Under the pieces are notes generated by a model. The model saw nothing but the letters and a program-made list of their open reading frames with translations, had not been told where the DNA came from and searched no databases. 64,000 nt of DNA from positions 131,053,307 to 131,117,306 of the forward strand of contig NC_037669.1 in assembly GCF_003255815.1 (NCBI RefSeq). The letters are read 5' to 3'. Within the stretch, counting starts at the first letter, position 1. Every line of letters starts with the position of its first letter. The position numbers were made by a program, and so were the translations under genes. Below are positions 12,021 to 22,339 of the stretch, one piece after another. Origin of the DNA: Theropithecus gelada (lineage: Eukaryota; Chordata; Mammalia; Primates; Cercopithecidae).

Positions 12021-12304
12021 TAACAGTTCTCAATCTTGGTTATGCAATGGAGTCAGTGGGGGAAAATACACATTGGGTACAGTGTACACTGCTGGGGTGA
12101 TGGGTGCACCAAAATCTTGGAAATCACCATGTAACAAAACACCACCTGTTCCCCAAAACCCTATTATAATTAAAAAATAATAAAATAAAAATACTGAAGC
12201 CTGGGTCCCACTGCTCAGAGACTCTAGTGTAACTGGTCTGAATGCAGCCTGGGCATTAGCCCCCCAAGGTGACTTTCATATGCCACAAAGGTTGAGAACT
12301 ATTG
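12021..12304 (+). mobile_element. MER5A-type hAT-Charlie element, split by an L1 tail
   Basis: The ends are the hAT-type inverted repeats 'CAGTTCTCAA' and 'TTGAGAACTATTG'. Inner blocks are 'AAGCCTGGGTCCCACTGCTCAGAGACTCTAGTGTAA' and 'GCCTGGGCATTAG', both MER5A-like. A perfect 8-bp duplication CTCTAAAG (12013-12020 and 12305-12312) flanks it, as hAT transposition leaves. Positions 12056-12192 belong to a later L1 insertion. Confidence 0.85.
12056..12192 (+). mobile_element. L1 3' end nested in MER5A
   Basis: Short 5'-truncated L1 tail: GGGAAAATACACATTGGGTA, TACACTGCTGGGGTGATGGG, CACCAAAATCTTGGAAATCACC and CACCACCTGTTCCCCAAAAC, then an A-rich tail. About 137 bp of 3' UTR only. Confidence 0.88.
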
Positions 12305-12312
12305 CTCTAAAG

Positions 12313-12535
12313 ACAACCTTGGCACTACTGACATTTTGGTTAAATGTTGCTGTGGGGGGCTGTCCCGTGCATTAGAGCATGCTTACTTAGCAGCATCCTT
12401 GGGTTCTACCCACTAGACACCACCAGCCCTCCCTCCCATTCCCCCTTCTAAGCTGTGACAACTAAAAATGCCTCCCAACATTGCCACATGTCCCATGGGG
12501 GTGGAGGTAGATATCGTCTCTGATAGAGAATCACT
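12313..12535 (-). mobile_element. MER20-type hAT-Charlie element
   Basis: The plus strand shows ACCTTGGCACTACTGACATTTTGG, GGGGGGCTGTCCCGTGCATT, CTACCCACTAGACACCA, TTGTGACAACTAAAAATG-like text, CAACATTGCCACATGTCCC and a terminal 'GAGAATCACTG'. These are the complement of the MER20 consensus as I know it. It abuts the MER5A copy, whose target duplication may lie inside the MER20 end. Confidence 0.75.
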
Positions 12536-12790
12536 GCTTATAAAGGAAAGAGTTCATAGTAAATCAATTTTATTATTTTTGGTGGTTAGAAAATAATTCC
12601 TGTCAAACAAAAGCAGTGCAAAACAGGACCTCATTTGACACTCTAGTATATAAGACCAGCAATGATGCACTGATCGCCAACCCACAGAATGCAACAGAGT
12701 AATCCCAAATGCTTGGAGATACAGGAAAATGCTGAGAATGTCATGGATTCAGTATAACTTCAAAGTATACATTTAAAAATAGCACAACTG

Positions 12791-13119
12791 GCCGGGCGCG
12801 GTGGCTCAAGCCTGTAATCCCAGCACTTTGGGAGGCCGAGATGGGCAGATCACGAGGTCAGGAGATCGAGACCATCCTGGCTAACACGGTGAAACCCTGT
12901 CTCTACTAAGAAATACAAAAAATAGCCGGGCGAGGTGGCAGCGCCTGTAGTCCCAGCTACTCGGGAGGCTGAGGCCGGAGAATGGCGTGAAGCCGGGAGG
13001 CGGAGCTTGCAGTGAGCTGAGATCCGGCCACTGCACTCCAGCCTGGGCGACAGCGCCAGACTCCGTCTCAAAAAAAAAAATAAAATAAAAAAAATAAAAA
13101 TAAAAATAAAAATAAAAAT
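12791..13119 (+). mobile_element. AluY, Old World monkey type, with (AAAAT)n tail
   Basis: Body 12791-13070 with CTCAAGCCTG, AATAGCCGGGCGAGGTGG and GATCCGGCCACTGC. The tail has evolved into an AAAAT pentanucleotide run. Target duplication AAAAATAGCACAACTG lies before (from about 12775) and after (about 13120-13135). Confidence 0.94.
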
Positions 13120-13135
13120 AAAAATAGCACAACTG

Positions 13136-14287
13136 TAGCTAGTCAGGGACTTACAGATTAGAAGTGCATTTGATCACATCTGTCATATTTGACCTCGCTT
13201 CTTTTGTAAAGCTTTCATATTACCCACCACCCATCCCACCCCCCTCAAAAAAAAAAAAAAAAATCTGCTAAAATCTAGTCAACAGGCAACTATTTTTAGA
13301 CAAGCTCATTTTCTTTAGTGGCTGTGGAATGCTGATTTCTCCTTCAGAGGAAGGTTTACAAAGAGGTATAGTCAAATGAAGAGGCCTAAAGTTACTGTCA
13401 TTACAGCAAAAAGAAAAAATTAATACATCTAATTGTACTCCGAGCCCTAGACCTTCTTGCATTTTATTTGCAAATGCAATTATATCAGGCTCATAACACT
13501 TTCAGGTGTGATTTTAAAACTCAAGGCCTACAGACAAATTTGGCTTAGTTTATCTCGATTTACAGGGGCCAACACTTCTCACAAGCTGATTCTTGAGTAC
13601 AAAAATCAAATGCATCTCTAATTCTGTGAAGGCATTTTGGTTTTCCCAAGTTCTTTAATGCTTAATCTCAGATTGAATTTCCCATAGATCAAAAAAGCAA
13701 TTTGAAAAGAGAAACAGGTTAAAAATATGAGTTCTTTAAAAAATGATGCTTTCCTCATAACATTTTAAAAAATCTAGCCACAGTGAAGCAGTCCCTAGGA
13801 AAGTTACTTGTAGTTCCATCACAATCTTCTTCCACTAATGCAGATACAATGAGAGGCTTACATGTTTACTGTTGTTTTCTTTAGGAACAGAGAACCAGAG
13901 ATGGAGATGTGGTGAAAAAGTAGATGACTACAGTAAGGGAAATTATGGCATAGTAAAAAGTGGAAGAAAAAGACAAGCTCTTCAGTGACTTCCTCATTTT
14001 TGCTTCATCCCTTTTTCTCTACACAATAGAAAAGGCAACCAAGAGCAATAAAAAAGGAATAGGAAACTTGTACTGAGGAAAACTGCTGGGTCAAACATTG
14101 AAAGTGAAATATAAAAGCAATTTATGTGGTTCTTTACTCATTCATTTAAAAAATTAACAGAACAAGTGATCAAATTATTTAATAGATATGAAAATTTAAA
14201 ACGTGATAAATTTTAGAACACAGTGAAGGAAAAAAAGAGAAAAATAAAAGGGAGAAAAGGGAGGAGGGAGTGATAAAGGAGAGAGAC
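13136..14287. other. Intronic sequence, nothing recognised
   Basis: Single-copy-looking DNA with an A run at 13248-13263. A purine-rich stretch at 14228-14285 (GGAGAAAAGGGAGGAGGGAG) leads into the T run that follows. Confidence 0.4.

Positions 14288-14313
<26 letters not shown>
14288..14313. repeat. Homopolymer (T)26
   Basis: Uninterrupted T run at the end of a purine-rich stretch, with no retroposon body on its far side. Confidence 0.9.
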
Positions 14314-14318
<5 letters not shown>

Positions 14319-14450
14319 CCAGAGAGTCATGCCTTAATCTTGAAGCATTTAGGATGCTGCCATAAAAAACTGATCCGAAATTTCAAAGCTGTCGAGATGC
14401 CCAGGCACAGTGTTAGGAAGCTCTAGAAGGAAATATCTTAATGAATTAGA

Positions 14451-14512
14451 GTGACTATCAGAATTGATATCAGAAGTGACTATCAATTAATGACTATCAG
14501 AAGTGATAGTCA
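14451..14512. repeat. Local direct and inverted repeats of TGACTATCA
   Basis: GTGACTATCA occurs at 14451-14460 and again at 14476-14485, and TGACTATCA once more at 14491-14499. The last copy forms a perfect 9-bp inverted repeat with TGATAGTCA (14504-14512) around a GAAG loop. Confidence 0.85.
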
Positions 14513-14699
14513 AAATACTTAAAAACTGATACATCAAAGGTATTGACCCTGGCCAGATGAAATGTACACTGTGACTACTGGAAAGGATGCTGAGTCTAAA
14601 TAATCCTAAAGCCATCCAGGTGCTGGATGCAGGGCTCAACATTCCAGCTTTGGACGTCTAAGAAATAAGATGCAGGTAGTGATTAGAAAACAAGAGGGG

Positions 14700-15012
14700 G
14701 CCAGGCACGGTGGCTCATGCCTGTAATCCCAGCACTGTGAGAGGCCAAAGTGAGTGGATCACTTCAGGTCAGGTATTTGAGACCACCCTGGCCAACATGG
14801 TGAAACCCCGTCTCTACTAAAAATACAAAAATAATTAGCTGGGTGTGGTGGTGAGAGCCTGTAATCCCAGATACTCAGGAGGCTGAGGCAGGAAAATTAC
14901 TTGAACCTGGGAGGCAGAGGCTACAGTGAGACAAGATCCCGCCACTGCACTCCAGCTTGGGTGACAGAGCGAGACTCCATCTCAATAAATAAATAAATAA
15001 ATAAATAAATAG
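14700..15012 (+). mobile_element. AluS-type SINE with (AAAT)n tail
   Basis: GGCCAGGCACGGTGGCTCATG to GACTCCATCTCAATAAATAAA. The tail has become a TAAA tetranucleotide run of about seven copies. Confidence 0.92.
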
Positions 15013-15088
15013 AAGGAAAGGCAATGATAATAGAAGGGAGAGTGAAGGAGTTGGAAGAGTAAGAGCAGATATTTTTACAATACACCCT

Positions 15089-15584
15089 ATGGTAGTTAGC
15101 CTCCAAGAGGCCCCCAATGATCTCCATCTCCTGGTATTCATACCCTTGCTTAGTATGAATACTCTCACACCAAATTAGGGTTGGTTTGTTTGACTAACCC
15201 CAGCTTCTGCCAGAAACTGTGGTATGTCACTTTCGACATTCACATTGTAAAAGACTGTGGCTTTGGTCTTGGGTGCTCCCTTGCTCTCTCTCTCTCTCTT
15301 ACATCACTCACACTCAAGTCATGTGGCAAGAGGCCTTATGAAGAAACCCATGTAAACAGGAAATGAGGCTTTCTGCCAAGAGCCACATGAGTATATTTGG
15401 AAGCAGAATAGCTCCAGTCAAATCTTCAGAGCCTGCTTCCCTGGCTGACAGCTTGACTGCAACTTCCTGAGAGAACCAACCTGGATTCCTGATCCTCAGA
15501 AATTATATGAGCTCATAAACATTTATTGTCTTAAGCTGCTAAATTTTGGAGTAATTTGTTATGTACCAATAGGTAACTAATACA
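15089..15584 (+). mobile_element. Solo LTR, ERVL/MaLR class (MLT-like)
   Basis: A roughly 495-bp LTR beginning TGGTAGTTAGCCTCCAAGAG. It has 'GACTGTGGCTTTGGTCTTGGGTGCTC', then 'GACAGCTTGACTGCAACTTC', a polyadenylation-like region 'CTCATAAACATTTATTGTCTTAAGC', and ends 'ATAGGTAACTAATACA'. No internal retroviral sequence is attached. The exact subfamily is uncertain. Confidence 0.65.
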
Positions 15585-15901
15585 CCACATTAGAAAAGAT
15601 AAAGATATTAAACCCATATAAATACTCTTAAATTGAGGAAATATTTTTCCATACAGGACAGGGCAAGGAAGGAACAGGAGGCTTATGGAGCCAACATTTT
15701 GCTGGTTTCTGTCTTGCTCTGGACAGGAAGTTAATTTATGCCAAGTATAGTAATAGGTAATCCTATCGTGAAGGGGATTGGGAAAATATCCCTGTACACC
15801 ACATCAAGTACATGCTAGGTTATGTAACAGCAAAAACAACAGAAATGCTATCATTGGTAGAGTGTTTACTGCATGTCCATCATTTTCCATACATTATCTT
15901 T

Positions 15902-16038
15902 CCTTCCTTCTTCCCTCCCTTCCTCCCTTCCTTCCCTCCCTTCCTCCCTCTCCTTTTCTTTCCTTCTTTCTCTCTCGCTCTTTCTCTCTGTCTGTCTTTC
16001 TCTTCTCTTTTTCTCTCTTTCCTTATTTCCTTCTTTCC
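15902..16038. repeat. CT-rich microsatellite derived from an Alu poly(A) tail
   Basis: 137 bases of CCTT, CTTT and TCTC units with no purines for long runs (complement (AAGG)n/(AAAG)n). It sits exactly where the poly(A) tail of the adjoining minus-strand AluJ belongs, inside that Alu's target duplications. Confidence 0.92.
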
Positions 16039-16314
16039 AAGGTCTCACTCTGTCACCCAGGCTGGAGTGCTATCATATGATCACAGCTCACGGCAGCCTC
16101 AACCTCCAGGGCTCAAGCGATCCTCTCACCTCAGCCTTCTGAGTGGCTGGGACTACAGGTGCATGCCACCGTGTCCAGCTAATTTTTGTCTTTTTTGTAG
16201 AGACGGGGTTTTGCCATGTTGCCCAGGTTGGTCTTGAACTCCTGAGCTCAAGCAATCCCCCTCTTCTGCCTCCCAAAGTGCTGGGATTACAGGCATGAGA
16301 CACTGTGCCTGGCC
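16039..16314 (-). mobile_element. AluJ-type SINE
   Basis: Complement of a full Alu (AAGGTCTCACTCTGTCACCC to GACACTGTGCCTGGCC). Target duplication CATTATCTTT at 15892-15901 and 16315-16324 brackets both the Alu and its tail-derived microsatellite. Confidence 0.93.
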
Positions 16315-16324
16315 CATTATCTTT

Positions 16325-17125
16325 AATCTTCATAAAAAGCCCCATTAAGTATAATATCACAAATAATTATCATGAAGCCAATTGGGTTCTTTTTACTACA
16401 CTTCACTGCCTTGAAAGAAAAGCAATAGAGGTTTGGCCATAGTTCAGGAGAGAGGAAATCTAACTAAAAGGCCAAGTAAAGCATCAAATATAGTAACTTG
16501 TCAGACACAAGATCAAGCTCTGAGGTGAAGCAGAGGAAACCAACAGAAATTGACATCAGAAACTCTGCTGGATCCCCACCAGGATGCTACCCATAAATCC
16601 TGTTCTCTTTCAGGTGAACTTTTATTTTTTTTCCAATAAGGCCAGCCCTACCCTGGACTCTGGAACCAGTTCTGGCCCAGGGTAGAAAGGCTACCAAGCA
16701 CCTATGGTAGAAGTCCTGGTGTCCAGGCATGCCTTGGCACAGTACTGAGTAGGTCTTATTACTGACCTTCTCTGAGCTTGGCACTGCAGTTCCATGGTGT
16801 CAGGCCTTGTTGCTGAGCTCCTTTGTTGACTTATTCCAAAGATATATATGACTTAAGGATGAAAAGTTTTATTGAAAACAAGAAGTATGATTTTCTGTTG
16901 TATTATATTCCATTTCTAGTACTGAAGATGAGGGAAATAGGAGGGTTTTGTTTAGTTTTATTTTTGTAAATTTTAAGAAATACAAAGTACATGGACAAAG
17001 TTAAAAATTCAGACAATATAGTAAGAGTACTCAGTGAAAAAGTAAGTCTCCTTCCTCAGCTTCTCCTTCCCAAAGTAACCACTCTTGTGAGTTTCTTATC
17101 TGTGGAAGGTAACTAATTTTTACAT
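16325..17125. other. Intronic sequence, nothing recognised
   Basis: No repeat or gene recognised, apart from a weak MIR-like few dozen bases just after 16325. Confidence 0.4.
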
Positions 17126-17129
17126 ATAG

Positions 17130-17490
17130 CAGGTCACTGAATAATGTCATTTCATTTAACATCATTTTGCTATAAGATTGATGAAAAAAAAAAAATTGTT
17201 TCCTGGCTGGGGCCACTGTCCATGAGGAATCTGTATGTTCTCCCATGTCTGTGTGAGTTTTCCCAAAGTACTCTGGCTTCTTCCCATATCCTAAAGTTGT
17301 GCCCCTTAGGTGAACTGGCATGTCTACATGGTTCCAGTCTGAGTAGGTGTGTGTTAGTGCACTGTGGGATGAGATGGTGTCCTGTCCAGGGTGGGTTCCC
17401 ACCTTGTGCCCTGAGCTGTCAGGATAGGGTCCAGACACCCGTAACCCTGAACTGGAATAAGTGGGTTGGAAAATGAATAAATGAATACAA
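17130..17490. repeat. Old interspersed repeat, family not resolved
   Basis: Contains the block series 'GGAATCTGTATGTTCTCCCATGTCTGTGTGAG', 'CTTCTTCCCATATCC', 'GGGATGAGATGGTGTCCTGTCCAGGGTGGGTTCCC', 'ACACCCGTAACCCTGAACTGGAATAAG', and ends GGTTGGAAAATGAATAAATGAATAC. This word order recurs in vertebrate genomes at the 3' ends of old LINE-like elements ('CCTGTCCAGGGT...GCGACCCT...GGATAAG', then a GAAT- or GGAT-rich tail). Open frames on both strands across it (110 and 161 codons) look like chance. Confidence 0.5.
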
Positions 17491-17730
17491 ATTACTGTGA
17501 AATAAATAAACCCCAATTTGAATGTTACATCTCACTATGCCACTCAGGTTGAAGGGCCCAGGTATTTGAATTCATTAGTGATAAAAATGAAGATTAGTTA
17601 ATTATTTAGGTTTGAGTTGGGAAGCTGTCCTGTTGAGCCATTACATCAAACAAAACATCCTCTTTTCTTTCATCTTCTGCTATATGCAATATTTTTCTGT
17701 AAATGCATGTGAATACACTCTATATTATAC

Positions 17731-17800
17731 ATGTTCAATACAGAGAGTATTCCAATATAGAGTATGTCCAATATAGAGAGTATTCAGATGCATTTTCTTG
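17731..17800. repeat. Short tandem duplication, period 33
   Basis: ATGTTCAATACAGAGAGTATTC at 17731-17752 recurs at 17764-17785 with two changes. A third, degenerate start (TTGTCCAATACA) follows about 35 bases later. Confidence 0.8.
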
Positions 17801-17842
17801 TCCAATACAAGAGCTTTGAAAAAACATGAATAATGTATTTTC

Positions 17843-18028
17843 AGTTTCTTTCTCTTTCTTTCTTTCTCTTTCTTTCTTTTTCTTTCTTTCTTTTCCTTCC
17901 TTCCTTCCTTCCTTCCTTTCTTTCTTTCTTTTCTTTCTTTCTTTCTTTCTCTTTCTTTCTTTCTTTCTCCCTCTATCTCTTTCTTTCTCTCTCTCTCTCT
18001 TTCTTTCTTTTGTTGTTGTTGTTGTTGA
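17843..18028. repeat. CT-rich microsatellite plus (GTT)n, derived from an Alu tail
   Basis: A run of CTTT, CCTT and CTCT units (17843-18010) followed by GTT repeats (18011-18028), leading straight into the minus-strand Alu. It parallels the one at 15902-16038. Confidence 0.9.
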
Positions 18029-18307
18029 ACTGGGTCTTGCTCTGTCACCCAGGTTGGAGTGCAGTAGCATAAACACGGCTCACTGCAACCTCAACTTCCT
18101 GGGCTCAAGCAATCTTCCTGCCTCAGCCTCCTGGGTAACTGGAACTATGGGCATACACCACCATGCCTGGCTAATTTTTCTTATTTTTGTAGAAATGGGG
18201 TTTTACCATGTTGCCCAGGCTGATCTTGAACTCCTGGGCTCAAGCAATCCTCCCACTTTGGCCTCCCAAAGTGTAGTTATTATAGGCATGAGCCACTGTG
18301 CCTGGCC
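18029..18307 (-). mobile_element. AluJ-type SINE
   Basis: Complement of an old Alu (ACTGGGTCTTGCTCTGTCACCC to GAGCCACTGTGCCTGGCC), diverged and bearing the tail-derived microsatellite on its 3' side. Confidence 0.9.
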
Positions 18308-18339
18308 CTCAGCCTTTATAGATGGTTGTTATGCAAGAA

Positions 18340-18899
18340 ATGACCATAAGATGGGCTTACATGCATTTGCTATGAAGTTAAGATTTTATTTGTTGAGCTT
18401 GTCTAGGCCATCTCCTAGGCACCATTTCATACTCTCTTGCTCCCATACCTCTTATTCCTGCCACCACTGTGGAGACCAGTTCTGCCCAGATGCTGTCTTG
18501 GACTAAACTATTTATTGTTTGCTTCCTCCCCTGGAGCTTCCCTGATGCTAACATATGGGATGCCCACAGAACTCACTCAGCTTTTAGGCCGACAAAAACC
18601 AGAAATGCAGAGAAGTTAATGTCTGTGGAACTACCATTGGCCAGTGTAGGAGTGGTACTTGTAGCTAAATGGTCTGGGATGCTATTCACAGGCTACCTTA
18701 GAAGGTACCCAGGCTTAAGCAGCAGTTGTCCTCAGATGAGCCCAACTCCATAAGTGTCCTCATACTATCTTTCCTTGTTTCTTGTTTCATTCCCAGTGCC
18801 CCTCACTCCTGTTCCTTGGGATGATATTCCTAAATAAATCATCTGTAAGCAAGCTTTTTGTTTCAGGCTCTACACTGGAGGAACCCAGGCTAAGACAAT
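18340..18899 (+). mobile_element. Possible old LTR or related repeat end
   Basis: The last 80 bases (CCTAAATAAATCATCTG, then TTTCAGGCTCTACACTGGAGGAACCCAGGCTAAGACAA) resemble the R/U5 end of several primate LTRs: an AATAAA signal, then 'TCAGG...CTGGGGAACCCAAACTAAGAC'. The upstream part is not assigned. Low confidence in extent. Confidence 0.35.
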
Positions 18900-20600
18900 G
18901 TTGTTCAATGTCCCATATACAGGAAGCCTTGTGATAAAGTCTTTATGACCTTTAATGCCAAAAGAGAAGTTGTCTCCACTGAAAAACTTTTATTTTATCT
19001 GTTAAAACAGTGAGAACTTTATAACTCATTAGGTTTCTCTTTTTGCTCTGGTTATCAGAAAGCTTAGGAGAAATTAGATGCTTAATTAAAGTATATTATT
19101 ATACTTTAGTATTCTTTATGGATAGTACATTTGCTTTCATCCTTAATTATGGCTTTGATCTATTTTTATTGTAACATTATTATTATAAGAATGGCAAATC
19201 AAACTTTTAGGGAAGAAGAGGGATATAAAAATAAAAATATAATTTGTGTTACTTCCTTACTTGAATGAGGCAGACTAAGATAGGAGAATGGAAATCAGAG
19301 TGACTCAGATAAGGAATAAGTCAGTTAAGTTCAAGTATCATTTTGAAACAAATTCTAGAAAATACATTCATAGAGACAGAAGTCAAAGATTAGCAATAAA
19401 TTCAAAGGGAGCAGACTTCTAACTCATCTGTCTTTACCCATTTCTTAGACTCTCAGCACCTAGCCAGAACCTGGCACATAGTAAATGTTTGTGTTGAATG
19501 AACAGTGTGTGTCCTAGCAATTTCTCCACAGTCAATTTAGAGTTCCCTAGGATTGATTAAAGAACTACAAGAGTACATCCAGGAGCTACTCCAGTGCATA
19601 TACTAAAGAAACTCCTTATCAACCCAGCTTCATCAGAAATGGCCTAAGCCACACAGCCTTGAGACAAACTTATCAACTAAAGAAACACAAAGATAATTCC
19701 TCTGGGCACTAGAAGGTGACTTTAAAAAACAGTGCCTTTCAGGAGGCAATTTACCAGATGAAATTTTGAAGTGTCTAGTAGATCCCAAAGACTGAACATA
19801 ACATTTGCAAAATGACATTAAACAGCAGCCCAGCTGTCTATGATCACATATCTTCAGAGTCTGAGAGTCAACCAAGGATGCATTTACCTAACTCACTACT
19901 ACAAATGGACCATCATAATACATTAGAAATCCTGGCACTTTAAACACTATTTTATTTTTCTCTATAAACTGAAGGTCTTACCATTAATGTGCATCTCATT
20001 AAAATTTATTACAAACATTCCAACAAGGTCTATAAAATCTTGTTTACAAAATCCCGATAGTACAGAAAGGAAGAGATACCGATGGCATTGGCATCCTGTC
20101 TCTGCATAGCTAATGTACTCTAAAGTATGACCACCCAGTCCAATTATTTTCTTTGAAGTGTACACATTTCCTTCAGTCCTTGTAATCAAATACTACTTCA
20201 GAGACAGGAAGTAACACTACTTCCCTTGTGGCAAACAAGGACAACTTGATTAGAAAGATAAATACAGCTCCAGTTCAAATGTTTCAATCACTAGAGGTGG
20301 CACTTCCTGATTCTATCAGTGTTCCTTTGTGGTTTCTGGTATTCTCAGCAAAGTTCTTTAAAATTCTGCCCACCATAAAATTTAGATCAATGTATTTTCA
20401 GAGTGGATATGAGGTGTTCTATTAGAAAGGTAAGATGAAGTTGGGGAATGTGATTTTTTAAAATACCTTCCTATCATACCACTTTTACAAGATTAATTCT
20501 GAATTATCATTTTTCCTACATTGGAAGAATCATAAGCAAACAGGCAATGCTGAGAGCATATTAATATAAACTAAACTAATTAATATCAGTTGGAAGCAGC
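18900..20600. other. Intronic sequence, mostly unassigned
   Basis: Only an L2/MIR-like terminus at 19440-19505 ('AACCTGGCACATAGTAAATGTTTGTGTTGAATGAAC') is recognised. The rest shows no repeat or exon-like frame. Confidence 0.4.
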
Positions 20601-20614
20601 AGTTAGAATGTGGT

Positions 20615-20920
20615 GGTGGGTCTGGGAGTGGTGGTTCATTCCTGTAATTCCAGCATTTTAACAGGCCAAGGTGGGAGGATTGCTTGAGGCCAGGAATTTG
20701 AGACCAGCCTGGACAACACAGCAAGAACCCGTCTCTACAGAAAAATTTTACAAAAAACAATTAGCCAGCCATGGCGGTGTAAACCTGTAGTCCCAGCTAC
20801 TCTGGAGGCTGAGGCTGGAGAGTCCTTTGAGCCCAGGAGTTCAAGGTTGCAGACAGCTAAGATCATGCCACAGCACTCCAGCCTGGGCAACAGGGTGAGA
20901 CCCTGTCTCAATAAAAAAAA
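20615..20920 (+). mobile_element. AluJ-type SINE
   Basis: Diverged Alu dimer with target duplication AGAATGTGGT at about 20605-20614 and 20921-20930. Right-arm text 'GTTCAAGGTTGCAGACAGCTAAGATC' shows its age. Confidence 0.9.
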
Positions 20921-21179
20921 AGAATGTGGTAGGTGTTGCTATGGCAGAAGGCAAGAATTGGTCTGTATAAGGCACTAACATATAACCACAGTTACAGAAG
21001 CAAAGAAGAAAACAAAAATTATTCGAAGCCTGCCTTTAAAAACACAACGGACAGTAAAGTTCAAGATGAACAGTTCACAAGATTTACGGGTTCTCTCATG
21101 ATTTTCTGATTTAAGAACTCTTTACCAATTCCAAACCTAATTTCTTCCTCCTCTGCACATCTACCATCCCCTAAAACAC

Positions 21180-21375
21180 CAATTCCACTATACTCTAGTT
21201 ATCTGTTTTTACTGGCTATCTCCCTGCCCTCCCACATGAGCATAAACACAAATGCATACACTGTGCATCTGGAGTAAAGGGCCACGTGGTCATCTGAGCA
21301 TTTCTGGTGGTGGGCACTGCGTCTGGCTCATAGATGCTCATTCAGTCAATGTTTACAGAGTGAATAAATGACTGA
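21180..21375 (+). mobile_element. Possible L2 LINE 3' end
   Basis: Ends 'CTGCGTCTGGCTCATAGATGCTCATTCAGTCAATGTTTACAGAGTGAATAAATGA', the pattern of an L2 terminus. The upstream part is weak. Confidence 0.45.
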
Positions 21376-21399
21376 ATCAATAACTATTAAGTAAACTGA

Positions 21400-21540
21400 A
21401 GACAAAAATCATACATTGTTAAGACTGGAAGAGATTTAAGAAAATATCTAATTCAATACCCTTATTTTACAGTTGAAGAAACCATGCAGAGAGATGCAAC
21501 GTCCCACCATAGACAAAAACCTAGCCTGGGGCTTGTAAAT
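21400..21540 (-). mobile_element. Possible MIR/L3-type fragment
   Basis: 'CTGGAAGAGATTTAAG', 'CCCTTATTTTACAGTTGAAGAAACCATGCAGAGAG' follows the reverse-MIR/L3 pattern 'TTTTACAGATGAGGAAACTGAGGC'. Diverged. Confidence 0.4.
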
Positions 21541-21712
21541 TACATGTTTGGGTACTTTCAAACAACCAGGGCCAACAGTTTTCTATTTTACAGATGTCAA
21601 AGTCACTTTGTTTAGTTACTGCTCCCCATCACCAAAAGATAATTCGGCTTTTATACTCTACAGTCTAAATGGAAAATGTAAGAATTATAACTGAAATTAA
21701 AATCAGCTTGGT

Positions 21713-22029
21713 GAGGCCAGGTGCAATAGCACACACCTGTAATCCCAGCACTCTGGGAGGCTAAGGCAAGTGAATCACTTGAGGTCAGGAGTTCGAGACC
21801 AACCTGGCAAACATGGTGAAACCCCATCTCTACTAAAAAACTAAAAAAATTAAAAAATGATCTGGGCGTGGTTGCACATGCCTGTAGTCCCAGCTACTTG
21901 GGAGGCTGAGGCACGAGAATCACTTGAACCCAGGAGGAGGAGGTTGCAGTGAGCCAAGATTGCGCCCTGCACTCCAGCCTGGGCAACAAAGTGAGGCTCC
22001 ATCTCAAAAAAAAAAAAAAAAAAAAAAAA
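21713..22029 (+). mobile_element. AluS-type SINE
   Basis: Full Alu with a 28-base A tail, between copies of AAAATCAGCTTGGT (21699-21712 and from about 22029). Confidence 0.93.
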
Positions 22030-22339
22030 AATCAGCTTGGTTAAAAAGATTGGTAAATTAGTCACCTACGTAGCCTCAAAAAAAATTTTAATATTATCAG
22101 CCAGAAAGAAGTTTTCAGTTTATAAGTGGATTTTGAATACTTATTTTACTCCCCTCTTCCCACTGTTATTATACATGGCTAGTAATTGTCTGCATTACAA
22201 TAGTCTTGTTTTTGTTAATCATACTACCATTCTCATTTTTTTCACAGATAAGGAACAGACCACCAAATTCTGGGATTCTATGTGGTAAAGAGAACTGAAA
22301 CATGGACACAAGAAAGGAATCATATTAAAAATATTAAAA

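Noticed and set aside
15778..16237. Overlapping open frames of 89-141 codons on both strands
   Set aside because: They arise from the (CCTT)n/(CTTT)n tract and the adjoining Alu; the purine-rich strand gives a K/E/R-rich shadow frame.
17031..17516. A 161-codon minus-strand open frame and a 110-codon plus-strand frame
   Set aside because: Both run across the same old interspersed repeat in opposite directions. No domain, no splice context, no codon pattern of a real gene.
17826..18506. A 226-codon plus-strand open frame beginning with a long F/L/S-rich run
   Set aside because: The first third is translated CT microsatellite and the rest is the complement of an AluJ. Low complexity and repeat content explain it fully.
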